Source of the DNA: Lepidodermella squamata
Lineage: Eukaryota; Gastrotricha
DNA length: 64,000 bases
Assembly (NCBI GenBank): GCA_047495785.1
Contig: JBLDXI010000063.1
Span: forward strand, 62,001 to 126,000
Direction: 5' to 3'
The notes below the pieces were generated by a model that was not told the DNA's origin, searched no databases, and was given only the letters and a program-made list of their open reading frames with translations. Made by a program: the position numbers and the translations under genes. The first letter of the stretch is position 1, and each line of letters begins with the position of its first letter. Shown here one piece after another: positions 1 to 11,879 of this stretch.

Positions 1-270
1 GCCGAAAAAGAAAGAATCGAACACCTGATCGAAAAAATCACGAACGGAGACCTGCTGGTGATCACTGCCGGAAGAAAGTTGATTAGAAGCAACAACAGAA
101 CTGAATTCCAGAACAAATTGAAAATTAATTCATGTTGCCCAGGAACTTATCCAATAATCATGTACGCCACAAACAAAGTAACAGTAAAAATAGGGAGTGA
201 AATCTCAAATTACGTTCATAGATGACTGAGACAGGGATGCCTCCTTTCCCCTCTCTAATTCATTTCGTAA
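1..270 (+). pseudogene. Non-LTR retrotransposon reverse transcriptase remnant
   Basis: Reading frame 1 is open from the window edge to a TGA at 223-225. It resumes in frame with LRQGCLLSPL before a TAA. That stretch resembles the conserved reverse-transcriptase block of LINE-type elements (consensus around VRQGCPLSPLLF), and the preceding residues (KVTVKIG, then a Tyr-Val-His) fit the strand leading into it. Two in-frame stops within 35 bases show that the copy is dead. The 5' part lies outside the window, so the clade cannot be named. Seen: the motif and stops. Inferred: element type. Confidence 0.6.
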
Positions 271-942
271 ATTGTTTCCAATCTAATTGCAAGTCGCAGT
301 TTTCAGTCTCCGCCTCTGATTAAATGATCCTAAACATGTTAGTTCTTAGCTCAGGTTCCGTCTAGGCTCATCCCTCTCTCGAGTGTCCATCCGCGCCACA
401 TTGATGACCATTGAATCCTGCCCTTGACGCTGCACTGCGAGGGTGGAATTTGAACTGTGCGCGTTTACTACAGCCTCACCTTGAAGGGAAACAAATTAAG
501 ACAGACGTACCGCACTGCTTTATACTGATTAATTGACTTCTATTCGAAACGCCGATTGTCAATGATTGTCGTTAATTGTCCACAGCAGACAAAGGTCAGC
601 GATTGCGGGTTCCACCGTCTATTCTCTAATTCTTTGTCGAGTGTGCCGATTTTGCCGACGACTGAAATTGGATACGAGGGCGATATGCCACGTCGACTGC
701 TCTCCCCTAAGGGAACCTATCCCCAAGGGAACTGCTGTAAAGGAATATCTCTACACTATACCGACGTCATTGCAAGTTTATAAATGACGATATCGTTTCT
801 ACGGCGCGTGATACGCTACTTCGGGCGGCCGAACTTCGAAGTCGTTCATAATCGAAGTCGTTCAGCATAATTATCCGAATCGAATCCCAGTCACAATTGC
901 CTATAGTACGACGTGAAACGTGAAGAGAAACCAAAGACAAAC
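271..942. other. Spacer downstream of USO1, no supported gene
   Basis: No convincing coding region is visible. The stretch lies 3' of the minus-strand USO1 gene and could hold its terminal exon. If the last donor at 943/942 is used, a short downstream exon would be needed here. If the intron is retained, the frame reads through to a stop at 901. Confidence 0.4.
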
Positions 943-3900
943 CTGTTGATACTGTTGGTACTGTTGGGCATATTGCTGCTGATATTGATGTTGTTGCTGT
1001 TGCTGCTGTTGTTGTTGGAGAGACGCCGGTTCGGGAACAGCGGCCTGCAGGCTGTCCTGCGACAAGCCGAGCGCCGTCTCGCCCAGCCCCATGTGGCCAC
1101 CCTGGTGATGGTGATGCTGCTGGCTGTTGCCGACCACTTGTTTCGCCAGTGCCAACCCTTCATCGTCCGCGTTCTCGCTGCCGTTCGCACCACCACCTTC
1201 TTCGTCATCGTCGTCATCGTCATCCGCCTCGTCTTCACTGTCTGGCTGGCCGAGAGATCGCAGTTTGTCGCGCATTCTTGCGATTCGCGAGTCTTGATGC
1301 GACAACAGCAGCAACAAATCGTCCTGTTCTTGCCGCAGCGCCGCCAGCTCGGCCTTCAACCGCTCGATTTGCGCGACATGGCCGTTACACTCGGGCGCGT
1401 TCCGCTCCTGGCCACGCGTTTGCGCAAATGACCTAAAATAGGAATAACAATCACTAAAAATGTGTTTGACCAAAAAAAGCAAATTAGTAATAATGGGTAA
1501 TTTCATGTTATTTCAAAACAGTTGTTTTCAATCCAATTTCGCTGCCGGCTCGGGACCTTTCCGACCGACCGCATGCAGCAATAAAATAGAAAATTCGATG
1601 CTTGGGCCTCTCTACTCCAAAAAAGTTCAGGTGTTTATCGAATATCGAAGCTCTTCATTAAAATAACAGAATTTTGTCCAATCTTAGCAGCGTCTACCTT
1701 ACTCTGTATTTGTTAAATCATGTTCTTATCTTCGAATTTAAGAAATCGGCAAACTACTTTTATGACAGCTTGCTATAAATTTGGATCCAATTTTCAGGTT
1801 ACTTTCTCAACCTCGTTGACTTGGTCTATCAACTTAATTTTCCTGTTTTCAAGGATGACAATTACAGAGAGAACTCCGACTAACCTTGCTGCCATTAGTT
1901 CAGCCTGCAGTGCCGCCAGCGAGCGTTCCTTCTCGGCGAGAACCGACCGGAACTCGTCGCCGCTGTTCGCGAGCGCCAACTTGTACGAATTCAACTCGCG
2001 GCGCAGCGTCTCGCACTCGGCATTGCGGTCGGCGAGATTCGCCTCCAGCGCCGTTATCCGCTCCGTCAACTGACTATTCTGGCCGCCGTTGTGATTGTGA
2101 TGGTGCTGTTGCTGCTGCTGCGAGAAGTTTTGACCGGCCGACGCGTGGTGGGGGTGGTGGTCGTAGCTCGTCCTGGTTTGGTCTTGATGCGTCGCCGAAA
2201 CCGCGTTCAACACGTCGCGTTCGAGTTGCCGGTACACGAGGCAGAATTCGTGCGTGAACAGCGGCAGCGCCGGCGCGTCTGGCTCGCCGGGGATCGTGAT
2301 GCGAGGCGAACGGAGGCCGCGGGCGTAGGCGTCGTTGGCTGCGATGACGCCAAGCGCGTCGCCGAACGACTCGATGCCGATGCGGCGGCGCACGAGCATG
2401 ACGAGTTTGTCGCGCGTGTACTCGCTGCCGCTGTTGCTGTTGCGGTTGAAGAGCACGGCGAGGCCGACGGCGAAGGCGGACAGCGCCCGAACGACGGCTT
2501 CGTCCGCGTCGCTCGGCGGTTGGCTCACCTGGAGATTGCATCACAAAAAAAACAGCAATATAATTCCAATTTTTCGGAAGACCTTAATGCATCAATCTAC
2601 AAATATTTAGGGTGCTATATTTTATTCTTCCCGGAATTTTGGGAAGTTCGGGTGGCGCTGTCTAAGCCATAAAAAGCATGATTGTGCTGCGACTGTGGTT
2701 CGTTTTCGAAAACAGCCGCAGCTGGAAGGAGAGCATTTTTAGCATGAAAAAACGGCGTAAATCGACCGTTCACTTGCCCGGCTACTGTTGAAAGCTGTCG
2801 AGAACATTGACATTTGTTCGCATATCATTTATGAAGAGGATCTGCTTTTGCTAACGAGGAAAAACAACAAGGTTGCGGCTGACGCTTTCCCGCCGTTCCA
2901 CAAGCTGGTTCCGTGTTCCGTGCGCGCAATCGAAACCATCCGAAAACCCCGAGCAGCTCTTTACATCGTCCATCACCTTTGCCACCTGCAAATGATTTCG
3001 CTGCTAACACGGTTAGTCTATAAGTGACTGCAGTGCAGTTTATGCTTGGTTTCACGCGCAAGGGGTCCATTTCTCCACAATCTCGCAGTACACACAAATT
3101 GCGTTTTCGTGCCCATCTTTGTTCTCCGAAATCGTGAGGGTTTTTCAAAATCAAGTTTTATCATGATGCTGCTCATAACCTGCGACACTTGCGCGCTGTA
3201 GGGCCCGGCTTGACTCTTGGTAAAACGAGAGGCCCCGGTTTGCAGCTCGTCTGTATTAAACTATTACCCTAACAACCCTAACAACTCTCGCCCGTTCGGT
3301 CCAATGGATCACCATGAAACTGAATTAGGGTGACAAGTGCGCTGAAGCGATAAGATGCCTCGTGTTAACATGGCAACTGAAAGTAATTAAGCTTTGTAAT
3401 TAGTCTAGAAAACGCAATATACCGTGGTAACAATAACAGATTTCACCCGTATGCCCGCGGAGGTGCTAAACGTGATGGTACAGGTAACAGTGGCCGAGGA
3501 GGCTACAGTAATCGTGGTGGTTACCAACAGCAACAACCGCAATTTGGTGGTAACTATGGTAACACCGTAAGCAACGTGCCTAAAGAAGAATCTCTACAAG
3601 CAATGTTGGAAAAGTAATTAAGCTTTGTAATTAATCTAGAAAACGCATTGCTGGCCATCTTTAGTACCTTAAAGCCATCGACGCTTAGCCTGAACGGCTG
3701 AAAGCTCAGGTCGTCAATCGCAAATGATTGTTCAGTGTTGTTTGCAAACATTAATTAAAAATACGTTGTTTGGGGTTTATTCCCATTTGTTTGGGTTTGT
3801 TCGAGGTAGAAAAATTGTGTTTGGGTAATGTTCCTGTTTGCCTACAACACTTGCGTACTCTGTCCGTCAGTAGCAATGATAATTACCGCAAAACTAGAGA

Positions 3901-6900
3901 CAGGAACGATTTTTGCCCAAAATCTTGGGTGCAAGAAAAAGCATGTCCATTTGCATGCACGGAGAGTTCCGAAATTCGCGAAGGCTCAAAAATGAGGCGT
4001 GCAATATTTTCGCGACAAAAAAATATGATATTTGGAATTTCACATTTTCGTTCCAAAAGCAACTTGCTTTTCTCTCTGTTTTGCCCACGTGTGCTTCTGC
4101 GCTATGTTCCTTACTACACATTCTTTATCAATGGAAATGGAATACCTTATTAACCTCGAATTAATGGTCTCGAACGACCAGGCCTGACAGCTCTGCCGAG
4201 TAGAAAACCAAGAGGAAAAATCCACAACTTATCCACCAACAATTAATCATTAATTAGAATAACATCAGAATCAATATCCTATGTTGTAAGCGAACCCGGT
4301 AGGTTTTCCGAAATTAAACATACCGGGATGTACATCACTCCATCACCCATGTCAACGATTTCGCCAAAGAAAAAACCCGGTAAACCCCGATGGTAATTGG
4401 TTCGGTACTTTGCAGTATTTTATCCGGCTGGCTCAAATTTGGAATCGTACCGAGATTTTCTGGCAAAGGTGTATTTGACTTTTCTTCGCATTTTCTCTGT
4501 TTGCTTACTACTTATGGGACACGCTGTACGTCTTAATCCATAAGAAAATGTCATTCATCATCTCAAAATGATCCAATTTTGATGATTTCGAACTTGATGT
4601 TAATTAGTTGCTTGCTCTGTGCCACAGAAAAATAGGAAATAGCCGAAATATTTCCCTCAAACTACAGCTTGAGGGCGACAATATTATGGCAAGCATAAAA
4701 TAGCAACTTTTGCCTAGAAAATAGCCTGCCTATCAAGGGTTAATTTTGGCAGATCTGACACTAACCTGAGATAGAAGGCATGCGACAGCCGGGGCGTCGC
4801 TGAGCAGGGCGTCGACGACGGCCGGGCTGTGCGCCAGCCACACGCACAGCAGCTGCAGGAGGCCGGCGCGGGTGGTGAGGCGCAGTTTCTGCATGCCCAG
4901 CGTCGAGCTGATCTGCTGCAACAGCGACACGGGCGCCGCGCCCAGGCTCAGCGCCAGTTTCGCCTGCAGCAGATTCTCGCGCAGTTCGCCAGCCTCCGGG
5001 CCGGAACTCACGCCCAGCGCCGCGACCAGCACGCCGGCGGCCAGCCACGCGCTCGGCGATTCGAGCGCCAGCAGCCCGGAGACGATGAGCTGGCCGGCGG
5101 AGGTGGAGAAGGCGAGCAGCGAGTCGGCGGAGCCAGATGACGAGGCCGGCGACTGGTCGTCCGGGGCGCCCATACCGCGGACGAGCGCCAACTGCGCCGG
5201 CTTGTTGCGGTGCAGCAGGCACTGCACGGCGTAGAGGATGGCGAGGCGCAGGCGCAGCGGCTGCTTGTCGTTGATCAGCGACATCAGGAGCACGACGACG
5301 AGCGGGCGCGGGGGACGCATCGACGGCACGGCGAGTTGCAGCACGGCGTCTTGCGCTGCCGGCAGTTCGCGGCTCAACTCGCCGACGGCTCCTAGGGCTT
5401 CGATTAGGACGGGCGAGGGGAGGCCGGCTTCGGACAGCAGTTCCGCCAGTCGACGCAGGAGGCCGCACTGCAGGGCGATGCGTTGCACGGCGGCGATTTG
5501 CTGCTGGCCGGCGCCGGGCGTCACGAGGTGGCGGATCAGCTGGAAGAGCAGGATGAAGTTTTCGGCTTTTTCAGGGGTCCACGTTTTCTGGACGGAGAGC
5601 GGGGCGGAGGGCAGTGAGTCGAAGAACGGGCCCAGTTGCTGCACGAACGAACCTACATGTGCGAGAAATTGGGCAATTAAATACACATCACAGGAGATTA
5701 AAATCGCAGGTGTAGGTGATAAAATGCTCATTTATTTTCATTTTAAAATTTCAAAGTAGCCCAGGGTTGAGGGTTCAAGACGGTACGAAAACATTAAAAA
5801 TCAACTCTAAATTTTCGAATTTTTCTAAATTTTGAGCCTGAATTTTTGGTAGCCCGGGCTGTTGTATTGTATCTATATTTAAATTTAAACTCGGGCGCAA
5901 ACTAGGGCCTTTCCTTCGGCCTAAACTGGGCCTAAAACCGGCCGTCTAGGGACGCGTTTCCCAAAAACTATGGGCAATTTTAATATCGATCGGATTTCTA
6001 TCTAAATCAACTTAATTTAGATCAAAAGTGAGTCATTCTAAAAATATCCTTCGTCTTCAGATTCGAACGCTATATCTATTAATAAGAATCGTAAAAATTA
6101 ATACCTAATTGTCTTACCTTCTCTGAACAGCAACTGGTTCGCTGCATTTCCAGCTAGGAGACTCAGCATGAGCTCGAGACAATCAGCCGCGACAACGCCG
6201 CCATCAGCCCAGCCTTCAGAGGCCAAAATCGCGAACAGTTTCTCGAAAACATTTTCAAAGACAACAATTTTCTGAATGGATGAATTGCCGCGCGTCAAGT
6301 GGATCAGCAGCACCAGCATGTCGTTGCGAACAACTTCACGCACGTCGGACAACACGTCCATGAAGCGCGCGACCGCGGTCGGGTTCAACAGCACCAACTG
6401 CTGGACATCGCGGGCGCGGACTTGCAGCAACGCGACGAGCAGGCGAATCGATGGTAGGCGAATGCCGAACTCGTGTTCTTCGAGGCACGCGAGCACCACG
6501 TTGAACACGGCCTCGTTGACGAGTTTTTCGGCGAATCGCGCCATGAGTTCGTCCGTCACGGCTGTCGATTCGTTATTCAGGCTGTTCTGGTCGGCATTGC
6601 TGTTGCGGCCTCCGCTGCTCAGAATTTGCTCATCGTCGCTTAGAATCGAACACAGCGCATCAAGGCACAGCGCTGTTAGTTCATGGTCATTTCTACAAAA
6701 AAATGGATAAATTAATTTCATCCCAAGTAAGAAAATACCGAAAGATTTCTGAATGAAAACTGATTTTCAACCTTCGAGAAATTTCCTACCCTAGGGTAAG
6801 CAAAAAATTGGGCAAATCATGACATTCAAGTAGGTGGGTTTTTAATTTACAAATTGAGCTCATTTTGTCTTCAAATTTAGTATATTCATACGAATGATTC

Positions 6901-7200
6901 TTTTGCATACCTGTCTTTGCACAAGCAGTCGATGAGCGGTTCGAGGCAGTGCGAGCCAACCTCGCGGCGGTACGTTTTCGCCAGCGATTTCAGGCCGCGA
7001 ACCGCATCGCGCCTGTCCGCCAGCATCTGAGATGACTTCAACCGTGAGCATAGCTTCAAAATCTAGAAATCCATGGAAAAGTTTATCAGGAAATTTGCAT
7101 AATTTCTAAAACTATTTACCGTTGATTCCGGGCTATTATCGTCATTCGCTGCGCCATTTGATTCTTGATACGAGCCAGTAAATACTCTAAATAAATTCAT
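943..7200 (-). CDS. USO1: General vesicular transport factor p115 (USO1)
   Basis: Golgi tethering factor that links COPI/COPII vesicles to acceptor membranes with golgins and Rab1. Six exons join in phase: 7200-7120, 7062-6911, 6692-6118, 5652-4766, 2528-1885 and 1432-943, giving about 943 residues (the family is about 960). The N-terminus MNLFRVFTGS resembles the p115 start. Residues 1 to about 660 form the armadillo-like head, including LKSLAKTYRREVG and the C-terminal head block with TRDKLVMLVRRRIG. A coiled coil of roughly 160 residues follows, shorter than usual, then LLLLSHQDSRIARMRDKLRSLGQ and an Asp/Glu run at about 845-858, the known p115 acidic tail. Beyond it lies an atypical His- and Gln-rich extension. 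A consensus acceptor ends immediately before the ATG. The 3' end is uncertain: donor at 943/942, or read-through to a stop at 901. Confidence 0.9.
3380..3647 (+). pseudogene. RGG/Gln-rich coding fragment between 37-bp direct repeats
   Basis: From 3387 to a TAA at 3615-3617 the plus strand is open and encodes RGNNNRFHPYARGG, then GYSNRGGYQQQQPQFGG, ending ESLQAMLEK. This low-complexity RGG/YGG composition is typical of the tail of an RNA-binding protein. The stop and the next bases recur: 3380-3416 and 3611-3647 match at 36 of 37 positions, offset by 231 bp. This suggests a tandemly duplicated 3' gene end or a processed copy. It is antisense to USO1, within its intron. The parent gene is not in the window. 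Confidence 0.5.
4371..4436 (+). repeat. Dispersed repeat, copy 1
   Basis: The segment starting AAAAACCCGGTAAACCCCGA and continuing through GGTTCGGTA is found again, inverted and diverged, at 63187-63252 in a CDC25 intron. Two copies 59 kb apart inside introns indicate an interspersed repeat family of unknown type. Confidence 0.5.
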
Positions 7201-7815
7201 CTAGAAAAATTAAGAAATCGATCGGTTTTTTTCAATTAATTAATCGATTATGGGACCAGCAATACGGAATACGGAGATCAGTCATTATTCCAAACATTCC
7301 TAAGTAAAATAATGGGCAAGAATATTTTTCCTAAAACAAGTTACGACTCAATTTTCATGTTTTCATGAATTTTCGTGTTGCTTTCGCAATACTATTTACA
7401 AACAAATTGATACTATTGAACTATTATAACTATTGAAGGCGCACTTTAAAATTCTCAAATATTAAAACTTGCGGCGGCTTCGGTAATTATCGAGGTCAGA
7501 TGATAAAATTCGACCCTGAATTGATTTTGCCGTTGTTTGATAAATTTATCAATAATTTACAAATCTAAAAAAAATACATAAAAATGGTTAAAAGACCGGA
7601 TTGTAAAGAATATTTTATTCGAACACTTGAGGGTCGGTTCATTATTTTATTAAATCGCATCAACGCAGAACAACTAAACGATCGATCATGAAAAACATGG
7701 ATACCGTGCTCCATTGTTTTTCCACTGGCTAGTGTGAAGAAGCTGAAAGGTTGGTACAGTACATCAAGGTAGAATTTACAAGTTATCATCTCATTACAGT
7801 TATTTACGATTATTA
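7201..7815. other. USO1-NDUFB3 spacer
   Basis: AT-rich spacer. It contains an AATAAA signal for NDUFB3 on the minus strand at 7614-7619, about 200 bp past its stop, and a pyrimidine-rich acceptor that ends at 7201, directly against the USO1 ATG. No gene is seen. Confidence 0.6.
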
Positions 7816-8160
7816 TCAAGCAGATTTCGGCACGTATTTAGTGTAGCCGTGAAAGTGGTGCTCCTCGTGCTTCGTCACCTTGTTGTAGGCTTCGGTCGCA
7901 ACAACCTGCACGGCCACGATGCCGAGGGCGATGGGCGCGCCGCGGAACAGGATGCGGAAGAAACTGGACCACACGCGCTGGTGGTGCCAGCCGGGGTGGT
8001 AGCGCCACGCCGCGTTGCGCAGCCACGGCGACTTGAGGCCGCGCGCCGCCAGCCGCTCGCGCACCTCCTCCAGCTTCGTGCCGTCGACTTTGAACTGCGC
8101 CGGCTCCGGGCACGCCACCTTCTCGCCGTGCACGTCCCACACCTTCAGAATTTTAACCAT
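7816..8160 (-). CDS. NDUFB3: NADH dehydrogenase [ubiquinone] 1 beta subcomplex subunit 3
   Basis: Accessory single-pass subunit (B12) of mitochondrial complex I, in the membrane arm. The 114-residue product shows the family core: KVDGTKLEEVRERLAARGL, SPWLRNAAWRY, then one hydrophobic helix (about residues 74-92, APIALGIVAVQVVAT) and a His-rich C-terminus. Human NDUFB3 is 98 residues with the matching ...[29 protein letters not shown] block. The start at 8160 is chosen because a tttttag acceptor ends 13 nt upstream (8174), so the longer upstream frame is not in the mRNA. The coding part has no intron. It lies on the same strand as its neighbours, about 0.6 kb from each. Confidence 0.88.
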   Translation of the reverse strand: MVKILKVWDVHGEKVACPEPAQFKVDGTKLEEVRERLAARGLKSPWLRNAAWRYHPGWHHQRVWSSFFRILFRGAPIALGIVAVQVVATEAYNKVTKHEEHHFHGYTKYVPKSA

Positions 8161-8173
8161 CTCGATAAAATCT

Positions 8174-8845
8174 CTAAAAACAGAAAACACATGAGAATTT
8201 ATAGAAAAATTCAAGGTTAGAAATTGTGACGCTGCCAAGGCTCGAAGTTAAAGATATAGATGGGAAATGGTCCCTAGCCCATCTTAGATTTTTCATCATA
8301 ATTTACAGGAAATCGGTCAAAAATCGATGTGGCGAGCTTTGTAGAATAAAATAGCGAATTTCTAACTTTGATCGAAAATATTTTCGAATATTTGGGGATA
8401 AAGTAAGCGAAATATTTGTAGAAAATCTCAGAATACGCAAAAAGTATTCAATTTATATCACTTAAATACGAGTGAACTCGTTGAATACCTACAAAAAGGA
8501 AAGATGTCAGCTTTCCAGACTGCTTACTAAATTTACCAGGATATGCACTGAAAACCTGCTTTTGTATAAAAAAAAATTAGGTAATTCCTGGATATGGAGT
8601 TCAACTTGGCTTAGTTTGGCAGAGCTTTACGGGTTTGAGTTAATCTTGAAATTCGAATTTTTGGAATGTTTCTCAAAATAAGAGCATTGTGAGTTTGGAT
8701 AAAGACTCTTGGATGTAGGTATCTGAAATTCAAGCCAATTAAAGTGCCAACTAAGGGCTAGATGTTGACGGTTCGAAGCATTCGAATTGATAAAATTTAT
8801 TCAGTGATTGATTAATTCGATAAATAGGCATGATAGCAAAATGGC
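8174..8845. other. NDUFB3-COMMD spacer
   Basis: AT-rich. Short open frames lack coding character and no family is recognised. It probably holds the COMMD 3'UTR and the NDUFB3 promoter or outron. Confidence 0.5.
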
Positions 8846-9085
8846 TCATTGCTGGCTGTTGACGGTTTCTGATTGGCGCAAGCACTGCTCGAGTTTAGCG
8901 ACGAAGTTCTCCAACTCCCCCGGCGTCATTTCGAGCCGCTTATCCACAGTTTCGCCCTGGGCGAGCAGTTTCAGGTCCAAATTGACGATCGGCTGCATCG
9001 TATTGCCGCATTTGCCACTCGCAATGACTACATTAGTCGACCATGTAAAGTCTTTCAGCGAACTTGCCGTGTCCAAGGGGTTCAT
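8846..9085 (-). CDS. COMM domain-containing protein (COMMD6/COMMD8-like)
   Basis: Predicted 79-residue protein that consists almost entirely of a COMM domain. Visible features are the domain-opening Trp (LKDFTWSTNVVIAS), the hydrophobic strand PIVNLDLKL and the closing helix RLEMTPGELENFVAKLEQCL. COMMD proteins form heteromeric rings in the Commander complex, which supports endosomal recycling with CCC and Retriever. Length suggests COMMD6, which in vertebrates also lacks the N-terminal helical domain; the C-terminal helix looks closer to COMMD8. The ATG at 9085 follows a tttcttag acceptor by 19 nt, which argues against a missing 5' exon if the leader is trans-spliced. If the acceptor is cis, an N-terminal domain could lie upstream. 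Confidence 0.7.
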   Translation of the reverse strand: MNPLDTASSLKDFTWSTNVVIASGKCGNTMQPIVNLDLKLLAQGETVDKRLEMTPGELENFVAKLEQCLRQSETVNSQQ

Positions 9086-9104
9086 TTTTAATAAATAATA
9101 ATAT

Positions 9105-9606
9105 CTAAGAAAAATCAAATATTATTGGATGAATTTAAACCATTTTTCTCTCAGTTTTATTACGCATTTTCCAGTATTATTTTCAATCCTTTTTCCTTGC
9201 CAATTTGTTAGCCGAGAAATTCACGCCACAAAAAACAAGGCAGAGAAAGAGAGATACATAAATTAAAATAAGATATATATAGAATATTATCGTCATCGTC
9301 GTCGTTTCGATCACACCATCATCGGTATTCTTCGAACTAAATAACATCAGCAGTTTGTTAATAGCAAAACAGAAATGAGAAAAGCAAAATGTCGACCATA
9401 CACAAACTAACTACGAATGTATTTATGTACTAGTAAACCACGGGTATCGCTTTTGTAAATATAATAACTCTATCAAGGTATTTTTTTAGTAAGTATTCGC
9501 AGGAATGGATGAATCAATTGCCGCTATCCGAAAGAAAACATCTCGAACCAAGGAACCAAAGGGAGCGCGATTGAAAGCCCAGAAACCGAACAGATTTGAA
9601 GCTTTT
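9105..9606. other. COMMD-ENTPD spacer
   Basis: AT-rich, with runs such as AAGATATATATAG near 9271. It is likely the ENTPD 3'UTR. No gene is recognised. Confidence 0.5.
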
Positions 9607-11810
9607 TCAAGCCATGTGGTGCATGCGACTGCCGACCGACATCGACGACCGGCCTTTCCTGCCCAGCGACAGCGAAGATGAAGACGAAGTCTGCGTCGAC
9701 TCGCTGATGCCGATGGCCGTGCTCGCCCCGGACCAGCCGGAATCGTCGTCGGCCAGCAGGCCCATTTCAGCCTGGTCGTAGATCGTCTCGTCCTTCCGCC
9801 GGTTCTGCGTCGGCCGGCTCAATTTGTGGCAGTAGAAAACAATTGCGAGGAACACGATGACTCCGCATATTAGAATTGTCGCCTGGGGCAGGTTAGGCAT
9901 GAACGTCAGCGGCCACGAGTTGTTAGTCGCGGCTATCATCACCGAATTTCCGCCATTCAAGCCACTGACGCCGTGCCGCAGTTGCGACGCGGATTCGAGG
10001 AGTTGAATTCTCCTCAACGGCAACGTCCTGGTTTTGTACAGCAGCGCCCCGAGGGTCCAGTGGACCTCAGAGCCGTTAATTTTTTGAACCGATGCGAAAT
10101 TTAGAGTGTCCGGTTCGAATAAAAAGCCGGAGTGTAGGATGACTGAGACCCAGGCCGATTTGAAGCACTGCGTAGTGAATCGAGCGTAGTCGGCCTGTGA
10201 GTACTGCGGCGCCGTGTAATCTTTGACCAGGCGGTTCCACTCGTGGGCGCAGAACGAACCAGCTTCTTGGTCGAACTTAGCACCATCATACTGACCGCCT
10301 ACAAAATAGCACAATTTTAGTGTTAAATTTGAACATCGTGATGTTATTTCTCACCTAAATGCAGGCAGTCTTCCATTGTGTACCAGAATTCGGAAAACCC
10401 GTAAAATTTTCGCCTCCGCATTGAAAGCGGCGGTTTGCTTGCAATTGCAACCGCCGGAGCGAGGCCGGAAAGTGGCGAGCAGAACAAGCCACAAGACGCC
10501 ATCGCGCTGTTAGTCTCAGACGAAATCTGAGCTAACAGGAACTGCAGACGGCTTTTACACGCTTTGAATTCGCCGGTTCCATTTAGAATAACCGGCTTCG
10601 GTTGGTTCCCATTTGAGGCTATCGACAGATTGAGCGCGGCGTTGTAGCCCGCCGGGTGGCATGGGTCGATAATTGCATTTGAAAACCCGGTAGTTTTCTC
10701 ACTAGACGATTGTTGAGTAGAGGTCGTTCGTTCGACCAGATTTTTCGCCAGCATTTGATATCGCTCTTCAGCTAGAGCTTCGAAATGTGACTTGAGCGCT
10801 GAATTTGCGCCTAATCCGAGGTAAGTTGCGACGTACAACCGGTAATTGAGTGACGTATCGGCTTCAGAAGTCCCGAGGCCGAATGATGCCATGACATCTG
10901 GTGGCGGATTGTCCTTCGGGTCCAATTCGAAGGCGATTTGTATGGAACCACCGCCCATGTCAATAATACCGACCGTTTCAGGGGCTGGCGGGCCAGGCGT
11001 GCTATCAGGTACACGTAATTTTTCGGCTGGAGCGCCGCCGAGTCTTCCTAACGCGGCATTTATCGCAATCCAGGCGTAAATTCCCTCCCATTTACCGGTA
11101 ATAACTTCAACATTATCCGCTAATAAGCGGAAGGGCGTTCTAAGCGGTACATTCAGGCGAATATGGCTTAGAATGTTTTCCTGCTCGATTTCTTTGAGCA
11201 TTCGCATGCCAGCAGTGGCCATGATATAGACGAAAGTGTCCTGGTGGCATTGCACCGGTATGTGATCTTTTGCGAACAGCAACAATTTCACGACTTGGTC
11301 TGTCGCTTTTGAAGGGTCTGATGGGTAGGCAGAAATGCCTGGCTCCACCTTGAGCACGGCTGGATGTCCGTCAGGGCCTGGCAGTTGGCGAATGTCCAGC
11401 AATTGGCCACGGACGCCACTATGCTCGGGCCAGTAATAAATAAAAACTCGACTGCCACTACTACCGCAGTCTAGGATGATTGAATACTGATAGGCTGCCC
11501 AATTTGTACGAGCGCTGTTGTCAGATAAAGGCCTGTGAGTTCTGACGGTTACGTCAGGCACCGATACATCGCCCAGCACAGGTTCGGGATTTTCAGTAGT
11601 CTCAGGAGCGGTATTAATAAGGACAAACAAAACAAAACATAATATGACGGATAAAACAGTAATCGAGCATATGGTCCAATATCTGCATCGATTATCAGTC
11701 ATCCAGACTTGCAGGCCGAGAAAGCGCAGACGTTTAGCAGTGGCGAGCATGGAAAGAAACATACGACCTTTCACTAGATTGCACGTGCACCAAGGTCTGA
11801 AATTGCGCAT
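9607..11810 (-). CDS. ENTPD4: Ectonucleoside triphosphate diphosphohydrolase 4/7-type (Golgi UDPase)
   Basis: Hydrolyses nucleoside di- and triphosphates (typically UDP) in the Golgi or endolysosome lumen, removing a by-product of glycosylation. Two exons, 11810-10355 and 10298-9607, join in phase (about 715 residues). All apyrase conserved regions are visible: ACR1 DCGSSGSRVFIY (about 114), ACR2 MATAGMRML, ACR3 GKWEGIYAWIAIN, ACR4 IIDMGGGSIQIAFE and ACR5 FYGFSEFWY. Transmembrane helices occur near both ends (about 45-66, and ATILICGVIVFLAIVFYCHKL), the topology of ENTPD4/7. The Ser-rich cytosolic tail is longer than in vertebrates. The start is ambiguous: the frame is open to 11879, but an acceptor-like site at 11849 would leave Met at 11810 as the first in-frame start, preceded by out-of-frame ATGs. 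Confidence 0.9.
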
Positions 11811-11879
11811 TGATTCGGGCGAAGATCCATGGCCAATGGCATTAAATACTAAAATTAATTGAAAATGTGAAAAGTTCAT

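Larger units (their letters stand above)
2529..4765 (-). other. Large USO1 intron 4 with embedded repeats
   Basis: This 2.2-kb AT-rich intron is flanked by matching phase-0 donor and acceptor. It contains the RGG-like coding fragment at about 3387-3617, its flanking direct repeats and a dispersed repeat at 4371-4436. The rest shows no supported gene. Confidence 0.6.

Noticed and set aside
556-787. Two overlapping open frames of about 75 codons
   Set aside because: No domain, no splice context and overlapping frames of equal length; likely chance.
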